Assembly (NCBI GenBank): GCA_031841125.1
Contig: CM063106.1
Coordinates: 35,336,001 to 35,400,000 of the forward strand
Direction of reading: 5' to 3'
From: Acanthococcus lagerstroemiae
Taxonomy: Eukaryota; Arthropoda; Insecta; Hemiptera; Eriococcidae
DNA: 64,000 nucleotides
Shown here: one piece after another, positions 13,490-24,229 of the stretch
How the letters are laid out: each line of letters begins with the position of its first letter
Numbering within the stretch: position 1 is the first letter of the stretch
The notes under the pieces: generated by a model
The model's input: the letters and a program-made list of their open reading frames with translations, nothing else
The model's database searches: none
Told to the model about the DNA's origin: nothing
Program-made: the position numbers and the translations under genes

Positions 13490-16400
13490 TTAGCATCCCT
13501 GAGTTTTCCGTATCTTAAGGGGTTTAAAATTTGTTGCGACGTCTCATGGGTCTTCAGATGACAAGAACTCCAGAGCAATCGGAATTCCCGTACCTATAAG
13601 CATCTATTACAATCTCTATAATTGCTAGAGTTTTATATGTCACATCAAATTCGAATATTATTTTTCCAATCCTATTAGCACAGGCGGAGCCTGGAATTGA
13701 CATTGTTGTGAGCTGAACGAACAAAATAAGAACTGGTTAACCCCCTTTTTCATGGCTTGTTGAGTATACCTATACTTGTCACTGGAAGGGTCAGGATGGA
13801 AACATTTTCTTCGGGTTGTCATATCCACCGGGCAATCGGTAAATTTCTCGGTGGGCCGCTACCAAAATAATCAAAAATTAAGCTGGTTCTCAAAACTGAT
13901 TCTTGGAAAATCGAATCAAGTATTAAATTAGGGGTTTTCTGAGTCATTGAATTCGAAAATTTCATTAGATTCTTCCTTGGTCTCTTAGGCTTCGAAGGCT
14001 GACACTGGTTTCTCGAAATGATCAAAACTGATTTCTCGGAAACCGAATCAAGTATAGAAATGGAGAATGGGATCGATCGCTCGGCTTGAAAACTCTATCT
14101 CAGTGCGTTAAATTTTTAATATCGATTCGGGTAGGAATCAAGAACCAAAATGTGAGTCCAAATTGTACGAACTTGATTCAACCTCCCAGAAGTTATACAA
14201 CGCTTGAATTATCAAATTCGAAACTGCAGGAAAAATTTCAAAATTGTCTAAGGACGGATTATCGAGGAGGGAGAAGGGGTACGTTCAAGTCTTTAAATAT
14301 CACAAAACTATAAAACTGGAGGTTTAACATGAATGAACTACAACTTGAAAATAAGTAGCCGCCGCTTTTTAGTAGTTTACTCGTCAATGTTGATCAATAT
14401 TTGTCAATCTCTAAACTTACAAGATTGGCTTCTGATTGACACAAGTTCTGATGAACCTCTCCTTTCAACATTACACATGAAAATTGCTATCTGATCCAGA
14501 AAAAAAGTCCAATCAAAGGTCAAAAAGCGTTACCAAATTTTGAATACCCCTTCCCCTCAAAAAATAAGAAAAAATAGAAATAAAACAGTTTTCATTTCGA
14601 TAGTTGATTCGATTTCTATAAAATCATATGCTGTCTCTGAAAAATCGTCATTTGACGATTTAAGCTTTTTTCAACAGATTTCGATTTTTTTAAATAATAA
14701 AAATGAATCAGTAACATTTAACATTTTCAAATTTGAGTTTAGTGGCCACAGTCCGATAGTTTGAACTTAGTTATCATAAAAAGTGCTCAATTTGTTGAAA
14801 CTTGTCTAGTTCGGTTTATGGCGTCTTAAGACTCATATCGGACCTAAAATTTCGCGTATGTTCAATGTCAACGATCTTTAGGTTCGTAATTTTGATCTTC
14901 TGTCTACTTTGGACCTCATTTTGAATTCTGAAGTCCCACAAGTGCGGTTATCGAAAATTTGACGAGCTGATTTGCCGTCATTCGTTACCCTACAAATTCC
15001 TTATTCGAGTTTTCGTGAGCTACGTGAATTTTGCTTATTTCAAATTGGAAATCCAAATTACGGAGTACAGATCTGAGCCGGATAAAAACTCCAACATTTT
15101 TGAAATGAACGATATGGAAGCCTCCATGTCGACACTTTACTCAATTTTCCAAAAAATCCTTATTTTCTCCCTCTCAAGAATCGAATTCTGAGTTTTGTAC
15201 CTCTCCCGGAATCAAGTGGAGGGGTTGAAATTTCAGCAGTAGGTATTTTAGCTATGATAAACGAAACTGTCTGGGCTTTTTTCCCGGGCATTCCCTACCT
15301 TGGTAATCATTTATTTTTATGACTGTACATACTCGGAGGACCGGACATATCTTGGAATTAGAAAAATCAATGGAGGAGTTCAGGCCCCCTGCCTCTCCTG
15401 GCGTTATTCCTATTTGCCGATTAGATTGGTATCAAGTTTATTATTATACGGAATAATGTCTATAGAGAAACGCAGTGGCACAGCCAGGATTTTCTCATGG
15501 AGTGGGCTGGACTTCAGGTTTTCATTACTCACAGGATGTTCAAGAACATTGACTACCCCAATGAGACATTTTCGGTAAATTGCGAATATTGAACTCTAAT
15601 GTTTATACTGGCTCAATGTTACCAATTTACTGAAAATATCTCGTTGGGGTACGAGTACTCAATATTTTGGAACCCCTCTGTATTACCCACCCACTGCATG
15701 TACCTATTAATTCAATTATACCTCTGTTTTGGGAACAAAAATGAATCTATAAAAAGTAGATTTAGGAAAGAAATTTAATTGGAAGCAACAAAATTTATTG
15801 GAGAATATCCAAACAAAATTCAAAAAGTAAAGCCTGGAAGAACATAGAAAAATAACAAAATTTGAAGTAGAATCAGCAAGTTGATTTATTTTAAAGAGAT
15901 AATGATGAAATTATCAGTCTTACGACCGGTTTGATGCAGTTCTCCGTTCTTATTTAATATTTGGAAAAGCTAAATTTCCTGGAAAAAGATACCGTTGCAG
16001 TTTTTAATTGTTTTCAACAGGGTGTATCTGTTAGAGTTTGCCTTCTCCCGGGTGCTTTTTTTATCGCGATTTAAAAAAAATTTACCTTCATAGAGTGTTT
16101 TTTTTTACTCTTACGCCTCCTCACCACGACACGGTACCACTCAAGAGGAGGCATTTTATAATATAAAATCTAATTTCGAGGGCTACGCGCATGCTGATTT
16201 CACTATGGATGTTCACAAAAGGGCGCAATCAAGGAGGCTAGGTGGCTATAGCCTCACCCAAAAATTCTTTAAAAATGTTTCAAAATCAATTCTGAAACGA
16301 ACAAAAATTGATTCCGATGGCCTGATGTGGTTACGGTGCGTCGTCGATTCATACAGATTTACAGCTCATGAAAATAGGTAGGTACTAAATCGAGCCTTTA

Positions 16401-16680
16401 CCCCTGTTCAAATTTTTTTTTTTCTAAATTCTAGCCCCCACCAAAAAAAAAAGGTTCTGTTTTGCGCTCGTTTTTATTAACTTTGTTTACTAATTGCGTT
16501 AGATTCGTTGTAATTTGTTTATAAATTCGGAATTTTGTGTCGAACTCGTTCATTTTTTCTTATAAAATGGAGGAGCGACGGTCAAGAAGTCCATGGGAAG
16601 GCAATAGAAGGCTGAGTAAAAACCAGCAAAGTAACGAATGTAGAAAATGATTAGCTGAAGAAGAGTATTAGTTCCTATAA
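13490..16680. other. no gene; one solo hAT-type end
   Basis: Mostly unassigned AT-rich sequence. At 15475 the sequence CAGTGGCACAGCCAGGATTT resembles the common CAGTGGCGTAGCC end of insect hAT MITEs, but I found no partner end or 8-bp duplication. Nothing else is supportable. Confidence 0.45.
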
Positions 16681-16932
16681 GCGCTCAGAATTCAAACTCT
16701 TCGATTTCGAAATGCCCTGTGTCTACTAATGACGCGGGTCACTCATGAAGGGACATCGATTCACATAGCTGGCCCTAGGGGCGGCGTGAGGTTTTTGGGG
16801 GCCCGAGGCAGACAGTGACAAATGTACAAGAGGCCCCTACTTCGTCAGGAATAAAATCAGCAAAAATCAAAAAATAATCCATAAAATCGTTTTTCGCGCT
16901 ATTAGACAAAATCCTCAATCTACCATTTTAAA

Positions 16933-18424
16933 TTATATAGGCTTATTTGTATTGATAAACTGAACATTATCTGGACATTTCATAAAGGAAAAGTAATAAG
17001 TATTTTGGCCTATTCGCCTATATATTGACGAAAACAAAACATGATAAGATAACAAAAACAATATATGTAAGTTTTTAACAATTGTGAAGTGTGAAGATAT
17101 ATAGATAATTTCATTTTGAAAATCATGACCGAGATAATTCACTTTTTTACCCGCGTCAAAACGGGTAACACGCTCATGCATATAGGATCAAATTTTGCCT
17201 CGAGGAAGCAAAGGTCAATGAAATTTCCTCTATTTTCAACTAATAAATCTTCGCGATGACCACGAAGTGGTAAATTATGAGAAGCCAAGTACTCAATAAT
17301 TGTTATTAGTCTTTCTATAACTTGCCGCCAATAAAGTTTCTTGTTCATTAGCTCCTTTTGCTGATAGTCATCCATTATTTTATTGAGTTGAAGCCTCTTC
17401 TCTTATTCAGGGGAGAGTCTGGTTGGCCGAGTGGATAGGACGCTGGTCTCGGAATCCGGAGGTCCCGGGTTCTAGCTCACGCAGCAGCTCGCTTCATTTC
17501 GACCTAGGCCGGTTTTTCGGCGAGAAGAGAAGAGGGCTCAGCAGCCCTAACAGCCTCCCCGATATTCCTGAAGTACTGCTCGAAAGGGCGGATTCCAAGG
17601 CTCGGGTTGCGAGTAAAATTAGAAAAGAGAGCCGTAAGACTCTTCCACACTCTTCTTTAATTCAAGCCAATCCAACAGACAAGAAAGATGACTGGTCGAA
17701 TTTTCATGATCCTTCAATCTCTGAGCTATGTTTTTCCAATCAACAATTTCATCAGTCTTATCCAAACCAGAAGGAGTATTCTTCGAGAATCGAGAAAATT
17801 TTACACGCAAAACATAGAACACTGTCCAGTTTTTGGGAATGAATTAATCAACGTCGCCGTTGCATTTCACCATTATGCAATTCTCTATTGTAATAATGAT
17901 TAGAAAAATGCGTATTATCATCGTTCACGGGGTAGCCTTCCATATATGCACCTGCTGCGGACCAAATCGAACGAGTTCACTTACATCTTTCGGATTTTCA
18001 ATGTTCCAATCTGCTGGATCGGACAAATCTAAAATAATGGAAGGTGAGGCTGGGCGGTATTCATTGGGAGAATCAGGACGTGGATCACTTTCGATTGAAC
18101 TTTTAGAATCACTAAAATCCGACGTGGATGACAAGTTTTCATTATCCACAGGGTCAGAGTCTGGTTCTAGACTCGAATCTTACGTTCTATAGTAGCCGTA
18201 TCTAGATTTGTACATTCAGAAAAGGATGGCTGTGATGATGATGTACGAATAGGTTCATTAGCTGTAGAAGATGATGGTTCTGATTTTGGTAATGCTGTAG
18301 TTGGATAATTAACGACAGGAAGGGTGTACTTCAATATCGATCCCTGCGAATGCATAGAAGAATAATAAAAGAAAGGTGGAAAGCTGAGGAAAGAGTCTGA
18401 GGGAAGACGACAGAAATAGAGCAT
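16933..18424 (-). pseudogene. ZMYM1-like hAT transposase fragments
   Basis: Read on the minus strand, pieces follow the family's order. First is a serine-rich N-terminus with a SDPADWN...VRFGPQQ segment (about 17.93-18.15 kb), which in this family precedes the TTF-type zinc finger. Next is a CF/VDWKNIAQRLKDHE finger region (about 17.62-17.82 kb). Then come LYWRQVIERLITII, LPLRGHRE and NRGNF followed by AKFDP (about 17.18-17.37 kb). Last is a YLGHDFQNE segment near 17.1 kb. The SINE interrupts the frame between the finger and the LYWRQV piece. Frameshifts separate the other pieces, and the catalytic core and C-terminus are missing. Known members cut and paste DNA, but this copy cannot. Confidence 0.8.
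17403..17635 (+). mobile_element. tRNA-derived SINE, copy 1
   Basis: The head contains an A-box-like TGGCCGAGTGG (17424-17434) and a B-box-like GGTTCTAGCTC (17468-17478) at tRNA spacing. These are the internal pol III promoter elements that drive SINE transcription. The body contains TTTCGACCTAGGCCGG and GCTCGAAAGGGCG, shared with the copy at 60.64-60.86 kb. Imperfect flanking duplications (AAGCCTCTTC and AAGACTCTTC) bracket it. It sits inside the hAT transposase sequence and is therefore younger than that element. Confidence 0.88.
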
Positions 18425-19044
18425 ACAGGATAATTACATCAGAGATCAGACATAAACACTATATACAAGAAAAAAAGGTCAAGCACTCAAGAACAAGAAT
18501 AAACAAAAAATTTTAAAATCCAACTTGTAGGCCTAAATAAGTTTTATTCTTTTTTTTTCTTTCTATCTTTTTTTTTCTTTTCTTTTTTTTAAAATATGTA
18601 CCTACGTAGAACGCGAAAAAATTGACGAAATTGGAAAACCAAAAACAGAACGATCTAGGAAATTGGACGATTGGGCATCTCAAAAAAATTATTGTTTTCG
18701 CGTGCAGGAGTTAGGCTACAACCTACAAGGCTAGAATTCATCTTTTTTCGTCACACAGTGACTAGAGAGGATTTTAGATGAGGTCTGAACGCCGGAGTTC
18801 GACTTAGTAGGTATTCACTCGGAACAGCCGCGCCACTCTATGCAAAACATAAAACATTAATAGCCGTGAAAACGTGATCGAGTTGCTGGTTTTTTGGACA
18901 AATGCGGGGCCCCCAAAATCCGGGGGCCTGAGGCGACCGCCTCGTTCGCCTTACCCTCACGCCACCCCTAGCCTGGCCCATATTAACCCGCGTCATCAGT
19001 AGATACGGGGTCTTTCGAAATTGAATAGAGTTTGAATTTTAGTG

Positions 19045-19282
19045 CTCATGAAGGGCAAGAAAAATTATATTAATTAAATTTGCCCGATCTATCATCCGTT
19101 CAAACTAAGAAGTCCTACCCAGAAACTGAACCATTTTACAACGTGCAAAATTTTGAAGAAGGGAGTAAATTAATTGCGAAAATGATTTCGTTGTTGCAAG
19201 CACAAGAGGACACACCTTTGATCGATGACAAAAAAAAATTCAAAGATATCATGAATAGGGGCAACTGCTGTATTATGACTCG
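19045..19282 (+). other. unassigned open stretch
   Basis: A plus-strand frame of about 60 codons (19080-19260) has plausible acidic/basic composition but no motif I recognise. It could be a scrap of a transposase or of a host exon. I make no functional claim. Confidence 0.25.
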
Positions 19283-21685
19283 TGTTGTAAAGTGGCTCAG
19301 TGCTCATATCTCACGCGCTATTATAGCGCTACCTGGCGGAAATTCACACCGGTTGTGTGTTGTGACATTATGCATATATGGACGCTATTTAACAAAAGGG
19401 AACTAAGCCACAAAATCCGCTTTTGAGAACACGTGATTCGAAGTTCAAGAGCCATGTAGAAACTATATGGCATTGCCTTTATTGATAAGCTTTTTTCAAC
19501 GTGAGTACACACTTTTGAATCGGGGGCCAAATTTTGAAAAAAATTCTACGTTATACGCTCTTTCCAACGATACTAATAACTCATTTTGTTTACAAATGTG
19601 GGTTAGTTATCTTTTGTTAAACAGCGTCCATATATTGTTACTTACAATCTATGTTTTTTTATTTTACGAATTATCAGCTGGAGAAAACAATTTTTCGGGT
19701 GGTCGAATTTTTGTTCGCATTTTTGCAACTTTTTATCTGGAGGGACAAACAGAACTAAGTAAGTATTGCGTTTTCAAGAATAATCTATTTTTGAGCGAAA
19801 TATGTCGCTTCCAGTGACTTGACATCTGTGTTGTAATGTGGCTCAAATTTTGTGTTGTAAAGTGACTCACCAAATCGCTCAAATAATAACGTGAGATTCA
19901 CTCTATTTTCGATGTTAGGTACCAGATGCATCATGGAAAAGCGAGAATGTTGCCAACTGAGAGACGAAGTCGAGTCAAAACTAGTCAGCAAAATGACTAC
20001 AGCCAAGACAATATGAAACATGAAAAAAGCTGTTCACCTAGTTTTGAATGAAAATTATTCTGAAAGAGCAGCTTCAAGAGCGATAGGGGTGCCTTAGAGA
20101 AGTATAAATCGGTAATTTTCAGCATGTGACAAGAATCTCAACAAATTATGAGGGTAAGTTAATCAGACTAACGTGTCATCTAATGTTGCAGTTGAGTAAG
20201 ACAACGAAAAGACGGTTGCCTTGAAGAGGAAGTTGGTTCAAAGTGAGGGATTCGGACCATCTTCCCGATGCAAATGGAGCTAGATTTCGTGAAGTACGTA
20301 AAGAACCGTGCGAAAATGTGCTATGGAATGACAAGATCGGAAGTTCAGAGCTCTGCGTTCATTACACTACACAACAAACTGAGATTTCTTGGAAACCGCA
20401 TGAAGGAAAATAGATGATTCTTAATGTATTTTTCACGCTGAATTCAAATATGATATTAAAAATGCTGAGTTAGCTAATCATTTTTTACGTTTGCTGGGAA
20501 ATTTAATAGTGTATTATGAGAAATTGTTCTATTTTATGTGGCGACACTGATGTTGTATTAAACTGATATTACCGATAAGCTTCGTCTTCGACGGTACTGA
20601 ATAGAAAACTTCCGTGTTGTTCTCTGTCCGTCTGTGTTCCGTAAGTATTTTATTCCAATTCAACAGCGAACGTTGTGATTATCATGAATACTCATGCATT
20701 GAATACATATTCATCAAATTTATTGTCGGAACACATTTATCTAGTTCACTTACATTTCGTAAAAGAAACAATAAACTGTAATACCGGAATGAAAAGGCGT
20801 TATTTTTTCACTGAAGAGATCGCCTTCCTCAAAACTGTTGTTCCATCACTTCATCGTTAATGATAAAATCTTATAGAATCAGTTGAAACTGTTTAGATCG
20901 TCTCGATATCAAAACGTCAAAACACACGTTCACACGCGTCACTGTGTTGGCGAGTTTGTTTTGTGATACATGCAGTGTGGCCACATTCACTAATATTTCT
21001 AACACGTGAGGGAAATTACGGGAAATAATTCAGAATGAATTTACGAGAAAAGGAGAGCTAATTAAGAAAAACAAAAAGCGGCATTGAATTCAGCGTGAAA
21101 AATACTTCTAGAATCGGCTACTCTCGTTCTTGCGGTTTTTTGGCTGTTGGGTAGTGTTATGGCAGTAAAGAACAATCTTAGTGTTCCACCATCATGGATA
21201 AAAGCTCGAACGGCAGGTCTCGAATGGTTCATGCAGTTTCGAATTCGTCATCCTACTCTTGAGTTGCGGAAGCCAGAACGCCAAATTTTAGAAACAGAAG
21301 AGGAAGATTTCAAGTTGAATTTTATGCGGAAGGCGGCTACTGGAGTAAACGTGTTTATTTTCCTCGAAAAACCGGATATCGCGTGGATTTTTAAAAACCA
21401 GTTGCTCACCAAAGTAGAGCCCACACAGCTTGGGACTACATCCCGTTAGAATTGTAAATTCTCGTTTAACATCAATTTACGGGATGAATTTCCGAATTTT
21501 TATTAATCATAATTTCAATGTTTAAATTTTATGATACTAATATTCTTCATTTTTACAAATTTAGATATATTTTACTATGAGCCACATTACGTACAATACG
21601 GGTTTGAGTCACATTACAATACTAGTGGTATATTGTGACTCACATGTTGTTTTGTGACTCACATGTTGTTTTGTGACTCACCTCA
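19283..21685. repeat. arrays of TTGTAAAGTG(G/A)CTCA motif flanking Tigger-like remnant
   Basis: TTGTAAAGTGGCTCA occurs at about 19285, and TTGTAATGTGGCTCA and TTGTAAAGTGACTCACC lie together at 19832-19873. In the opposite orientation TGAGCCACATTAC and TGAGTCACATTACAA occur at about 21578-21625, followed by three near-identical TTGTGACTCAC units in tandem up to about 21682. The motif clusters on both sides of the HTH-containing remnant in mostly mirrored orientation, as subterminal transposase-binding repeats would be. An additional inverted pair (about 19361-19399 and 19608-19636) surrounds GGACGCTATTTAACAAAAG. Confidence 0.6.
20030..21449 (+). pseudogene. Tigger/pogo-like HTH transposase remnant
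   Basis: A first piece at about 20018-20095 reads as a psq/CENP-B-type helix-turn-helix: a basic start, then NYSERAASRAIGVP, the usual pattern of the first DNA-binding helix pair. A second piece at 21147-21449 begins after VPPSWIKARTAGLEWFMQF and continues RHPTLELRKPE, which matches the second HTH half of Tigger/jerky-like transposases (glycine, tryptophan, arginine-histidine-proline, then LR.PE). The DDE catalytic core was not found. The pieces are in different frames and separated by about 1 kb. The assignment rests on motif pattern alone. Confidence 0.6.
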
Positions 21686-22071
21686 AATTTCTAGCTTGGT
21701 ATCAAAGCCACAGAAGCTCGCTTGACACGTTTTTGTAGGTATTTATATCCTCTTCCCAATGGATTTTATTCCAAGAAAAAATGATAAAAATTCGGAGAAT
21801 TTTGACCACTCAAATTTTTTTTTAGTCACAATACACCAACTGCTCCTACTTTGGATTACCTAGAATCAGAGAGCCAAGAATGTTTTGAAGATATTATAAC
21901 ACATCAAATAAGTGTACGTTAGATTTCGTATCGCCAGTTTTTTTTTTCCTTTTGTCCTTTTATTTTTATTGGAGTTCAATTTTTGTAATCAGAAGATGGT
22001 AATTGATCAAAGTAATAATGTAATTTGATTTTAGTATAACTTTTGTGCATTTTTCGCATTATAATAATTTC

Positions 22072-22243
22072 CAGGGGCATAGCTACCGGGGGGGGGGGGT
22101 GTCTGAACCCTCCCCTCTTGGCACCGGCCGAAAATGTGAAAAAATTAAAATTTATTCTGGTAATAGTAAGTATTATACATGTAATGTTGTAAAAGTGAAA
22201 CGAACCCCCTCCTCCCTTCATACCAAGTCTGGCTACGCCACTG
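22072..22243. mobile_element. 172-bp hAT-type MITE with perfect 8-bp TSD
   Basis: It starts CAGGGGCATAGCTACC and ends with the inverse of CAGTGGCGTAGCCAG, the common insect hAT MITE end. The 8-base duplication ATAATTTC occurs at 22064-22071 and 22244-22251. A G-run follows the left end. No coding capacity. Confidence 0.92.
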
Positions 22244-22491
22244 ATAATTTCTATCTTCTTGAAAGTGCATTTTTCCTTTAAATAAACACCTACAATGGAA
22301 GAAAAGCGAGGGGGGATAAAAATGTTCAAACCTTATTAGAGAACAGTTTCCAACCTTCATAAGCCTTCCACAGATCCGTAGCATGCATTGCAAACTTGTT
22401 TTTCGCTCTACTGTAAAAAAAATATTTAGTCACTCAGCATACTTAGCATGACCCACATTCATATCGGTTTTCCATGGCTTGTACATTCCTA

Positions 22492-22714
22492 CAGGGACGT
22501 AGCAAAGAGTTTTTCCGGAGGAGCAAAAATTATTACAATCCCAACTGACTCACGTCAAACTTTCAAAGTATTAAAATTTTGTTTGTATTGACAGAAAAAT
22601 AAAAAATAGACTTGCTGAATTTTTCCAACTTTTGATCCACCTACTAAAATTTTCCAAGTCCGGCGAAAGCTTGGGAGGCAAGCTACCCCCGTACCTCCCT
22701 TATTTTCGTCCCTG
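22492..22714. mobile_element. hAT-type MITE, CAGGGACGT family, copy 1
   Basis: Ends are CAGGGACGTAGCAAAG and, inverted, CAGGGACGAAAATAAGG. The flanks CATTCCTA (22484-22491) and CATTCCTG (22715-22722) are a duplication with one mismatch. The interior contains TCCCAACTGACTCA, shared with the element at 54.5 kb, so the two are one family. Confidence 0.85.
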
Positions 22715-22809
22715 CATTCCTGTGTCGATTAACTGATTCACCGGCGCTTAGCTTTTCCATCACTTATGTATTCGAAATTACTCGTACTTGTACTGGCATT
22801 TGGGTTATG

Positions 22810-23381
22810 CAGTAGACTCCGAATTATCCGACCTAATCGGGGCTGAAGGTGGGTCGGATACCGAAAAAGGTCGGATAATCAGAAATGAATATTTTTAACG
22901 TGGAAATAACGTGCACAAAATTGAAAACAGAATCATTTACTCAGAAAATTGAACTTTGGCGCAAATAAGGAATGTATCTACATGCATTCCAAAATCAAAA
23001 ATCAGGTGCCTAGTGTACAGCGTGACCACTTCCTGGAGAAGTCAGGGAAAAGTCAAGGTATTTTGAAAAAGAAAATCGAAAAAGTCAGAGAATTTTGAAG
23101 AAAATTTTATGACATGAAAGTATTGTACAATTTTCTCTGTCAGACTCAATTGAATATATTTTTTTAAAAATAATTTGTGTCTTATGAAAAAGTTGGAAAA
23201 CGGACAAGAAAAATCTGGGGGAAAAATCTGGGAAATTCAGGGATTTTTGGGGGAAGGGGGGCTGGCCACCCTGAACCTAGAAATTCGGCTTAACCGACCT
23301 TGGTAATTCAGATAAGTCGGAGGGTAGGGTCGGATGAATTTGAGTCGGATAATTCATAGTCGGATAATCGGAAGTTTACTG
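22810..23381. mobile_element. Tigger/pogo-like MITE, CAGTA(G/A)ACT ends
   Basis: The left end CAGTAGACTCCGAATTATCC matches the inverse of the right end, CAGTAAACTTCCGATTATCC. GTCGGATAAT words recur just inside both ends. The right flank is TA; the left flank reads TG, so a TA duplication would need one substitution. The CAGTA...ATTATCCG end is typical of pogo/Tigger-type elements. A second MITE is nested at 23018-23273. Confidence 0.8.
23018..23273. mobile_element. CAGGGTGGCCA-type MITE nested in Tigger-like MITE
   Basis: Ends CAGCGTGACCACTTCC on the left and, inverted, CAGGGTGGCCAGCCCC on the right. The interior is made of recurrent (A)GTCAGGGAA and ATTTTGAA words. I could not find a clean 8-bp duplication, so the boundary is tentative. 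Confidence 0.6.
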
Positions 23382-23961
23382 TAATTTTCATGTTTACTAT
23401 GGTACATAAATCATTCGAGAACATTCTTTCAATTATTGTTATCTTTTTTACGAAGACCAACATTCTACAGAAATGTATGACCAACCACTGATGGTGTGAA
23501 TAGCTTCGATTCTTGGGTAAGTATGTGTACCAAGTGTCCGCGTTGACTCTAATGATTTATACAAACAATGCGAGTGCACAGTGACGTGTAAAGTTTTAGG
23601 TTTTTTCATTTTTTGGAATCTTGTTATGTAAATCTGAAGTATAGTAAATAAAAAAATCAAGACCTTTTGGGACCCCCTTGGCTGCGCCACTGGATAAACG
23701 ATGATGGTTGATAGTGCAAAGTGGTATTATTGCTATGAAATTCTTTATTTCAGACTAACTAGTTTCGAATCAACTTCTATTTTATTTTCGGTAAACTATC
23801 TCCAAAATTACACCCCTGCTTACAAGAACTCCCATACACGCGAACACACATTCTCGATACCGCGAGTACAACCGAAGCAGCAAACAGGCACTCGAAATTT
23901 CGCGAAACACAGTTATCTCAGCTGGAAGTGTGAAAAGCCCGAAAGGGATTTGCGTACTTAC

Positions 23962-24229
23962 AATGTCTTTCAGTTGTCCTTTCGAAATGAAACTCTGTGG
24001 TGTTGGGTATCGGGGTGATTTTCTCCAACTGAGATCCGATCGTATAATCGTCCATAGATATATTGGCTACCATCGGCTGACTGATATCTCTGGCCGACTT
24101 CCTCCTATGATTATGTTGATTACGTAGACGGTGCGCGTGAATATCGACGCTAAAAATTGTCACTAATAAAGTCATTGCTAATCCGTACCATTTCCAATAG
24201 CTTTGGAACCCCCAGAATTTTTTCTTCAT
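23962..24229 (-). CDS. candidate first coding exon of a secreted/membrane protein
   Basis: An ATG at 24229 has an in-frame TGA nine bases upstream and a G at -3, so it is a plausible true start. The reading runs 89 codons to CATT followed by GTAAGTACG (minus strand), an excellent 5' splice donor, giving a phase-1 exon. The product starts with a basic/aromatic segment (MKKKFWGFQSYWKW) followed by a hydrophobic run (YGLAMTLLVTIFSV), consistent with a signal peptide or signal anchor. It continues hydrophilic and histidine/arginine-rich, with potential N-glycosylation sites (NIS, NTT). I do not recognise the family. The next exon is not identifiable here and may lie below 23.9 kb or outside the window. 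This is the only frame that looks like host coding sequence rather than a mobile element. Confidence 0.5.

Larger units (their letters stand above)
16775..18971 (-). mobile_element. ZMYM1-like hAT element, degenerate
   Basis: The ends are CTAGGGGCGGCGTGAGG on the left and the inverse of CTAGGGGTGGCGTGAGGG on the right, followed inward on both sides by GGGGGCCC-type sequence. A six-base CTGGCC lies just outside both ends, but the 8-bp duplication expected of hAT elements is not exact. Minus-strand transposase pieces lie inside. A tRNA-derived SINE is inserted at about 17.40-17.64 kb, splitting the transposase. The element lacks a recognisable C-terminal dimerisation domain and is inactive. Confidence 0.8.
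16681..19044. repeat. outer inverted-repeat arms flanking a hAT element
   Basis: About 60 bases at 16681-16740 (containing CTACTAATGACGCGGGT) match the reverse complement of 18985-19044 (containing ACCCGCGTCATCAGTAG) with roughly four in five positions identical. The arms lie only about 30 and 15 bases outside the hAT ends. This suggests that the hAT inserted near the centre of a pre-existing palindromic element. Confidence 0.75.

Noticed and set aside
17423..17500. Functional tRNA gene
   Set aside because: A- and B-boxes are present, but the sequence continues into a shared non-tRNA body also found at 60.6 kb, so it is a SINE head.
23575..23695. Another CAGTGGCG-type hAT MITE ending TGGCTGCGCCACTG
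   Set aside because: The right end is convincing, but the candidate left end is weak and the flanks GAGTGCAC and GATAAACG do not match.
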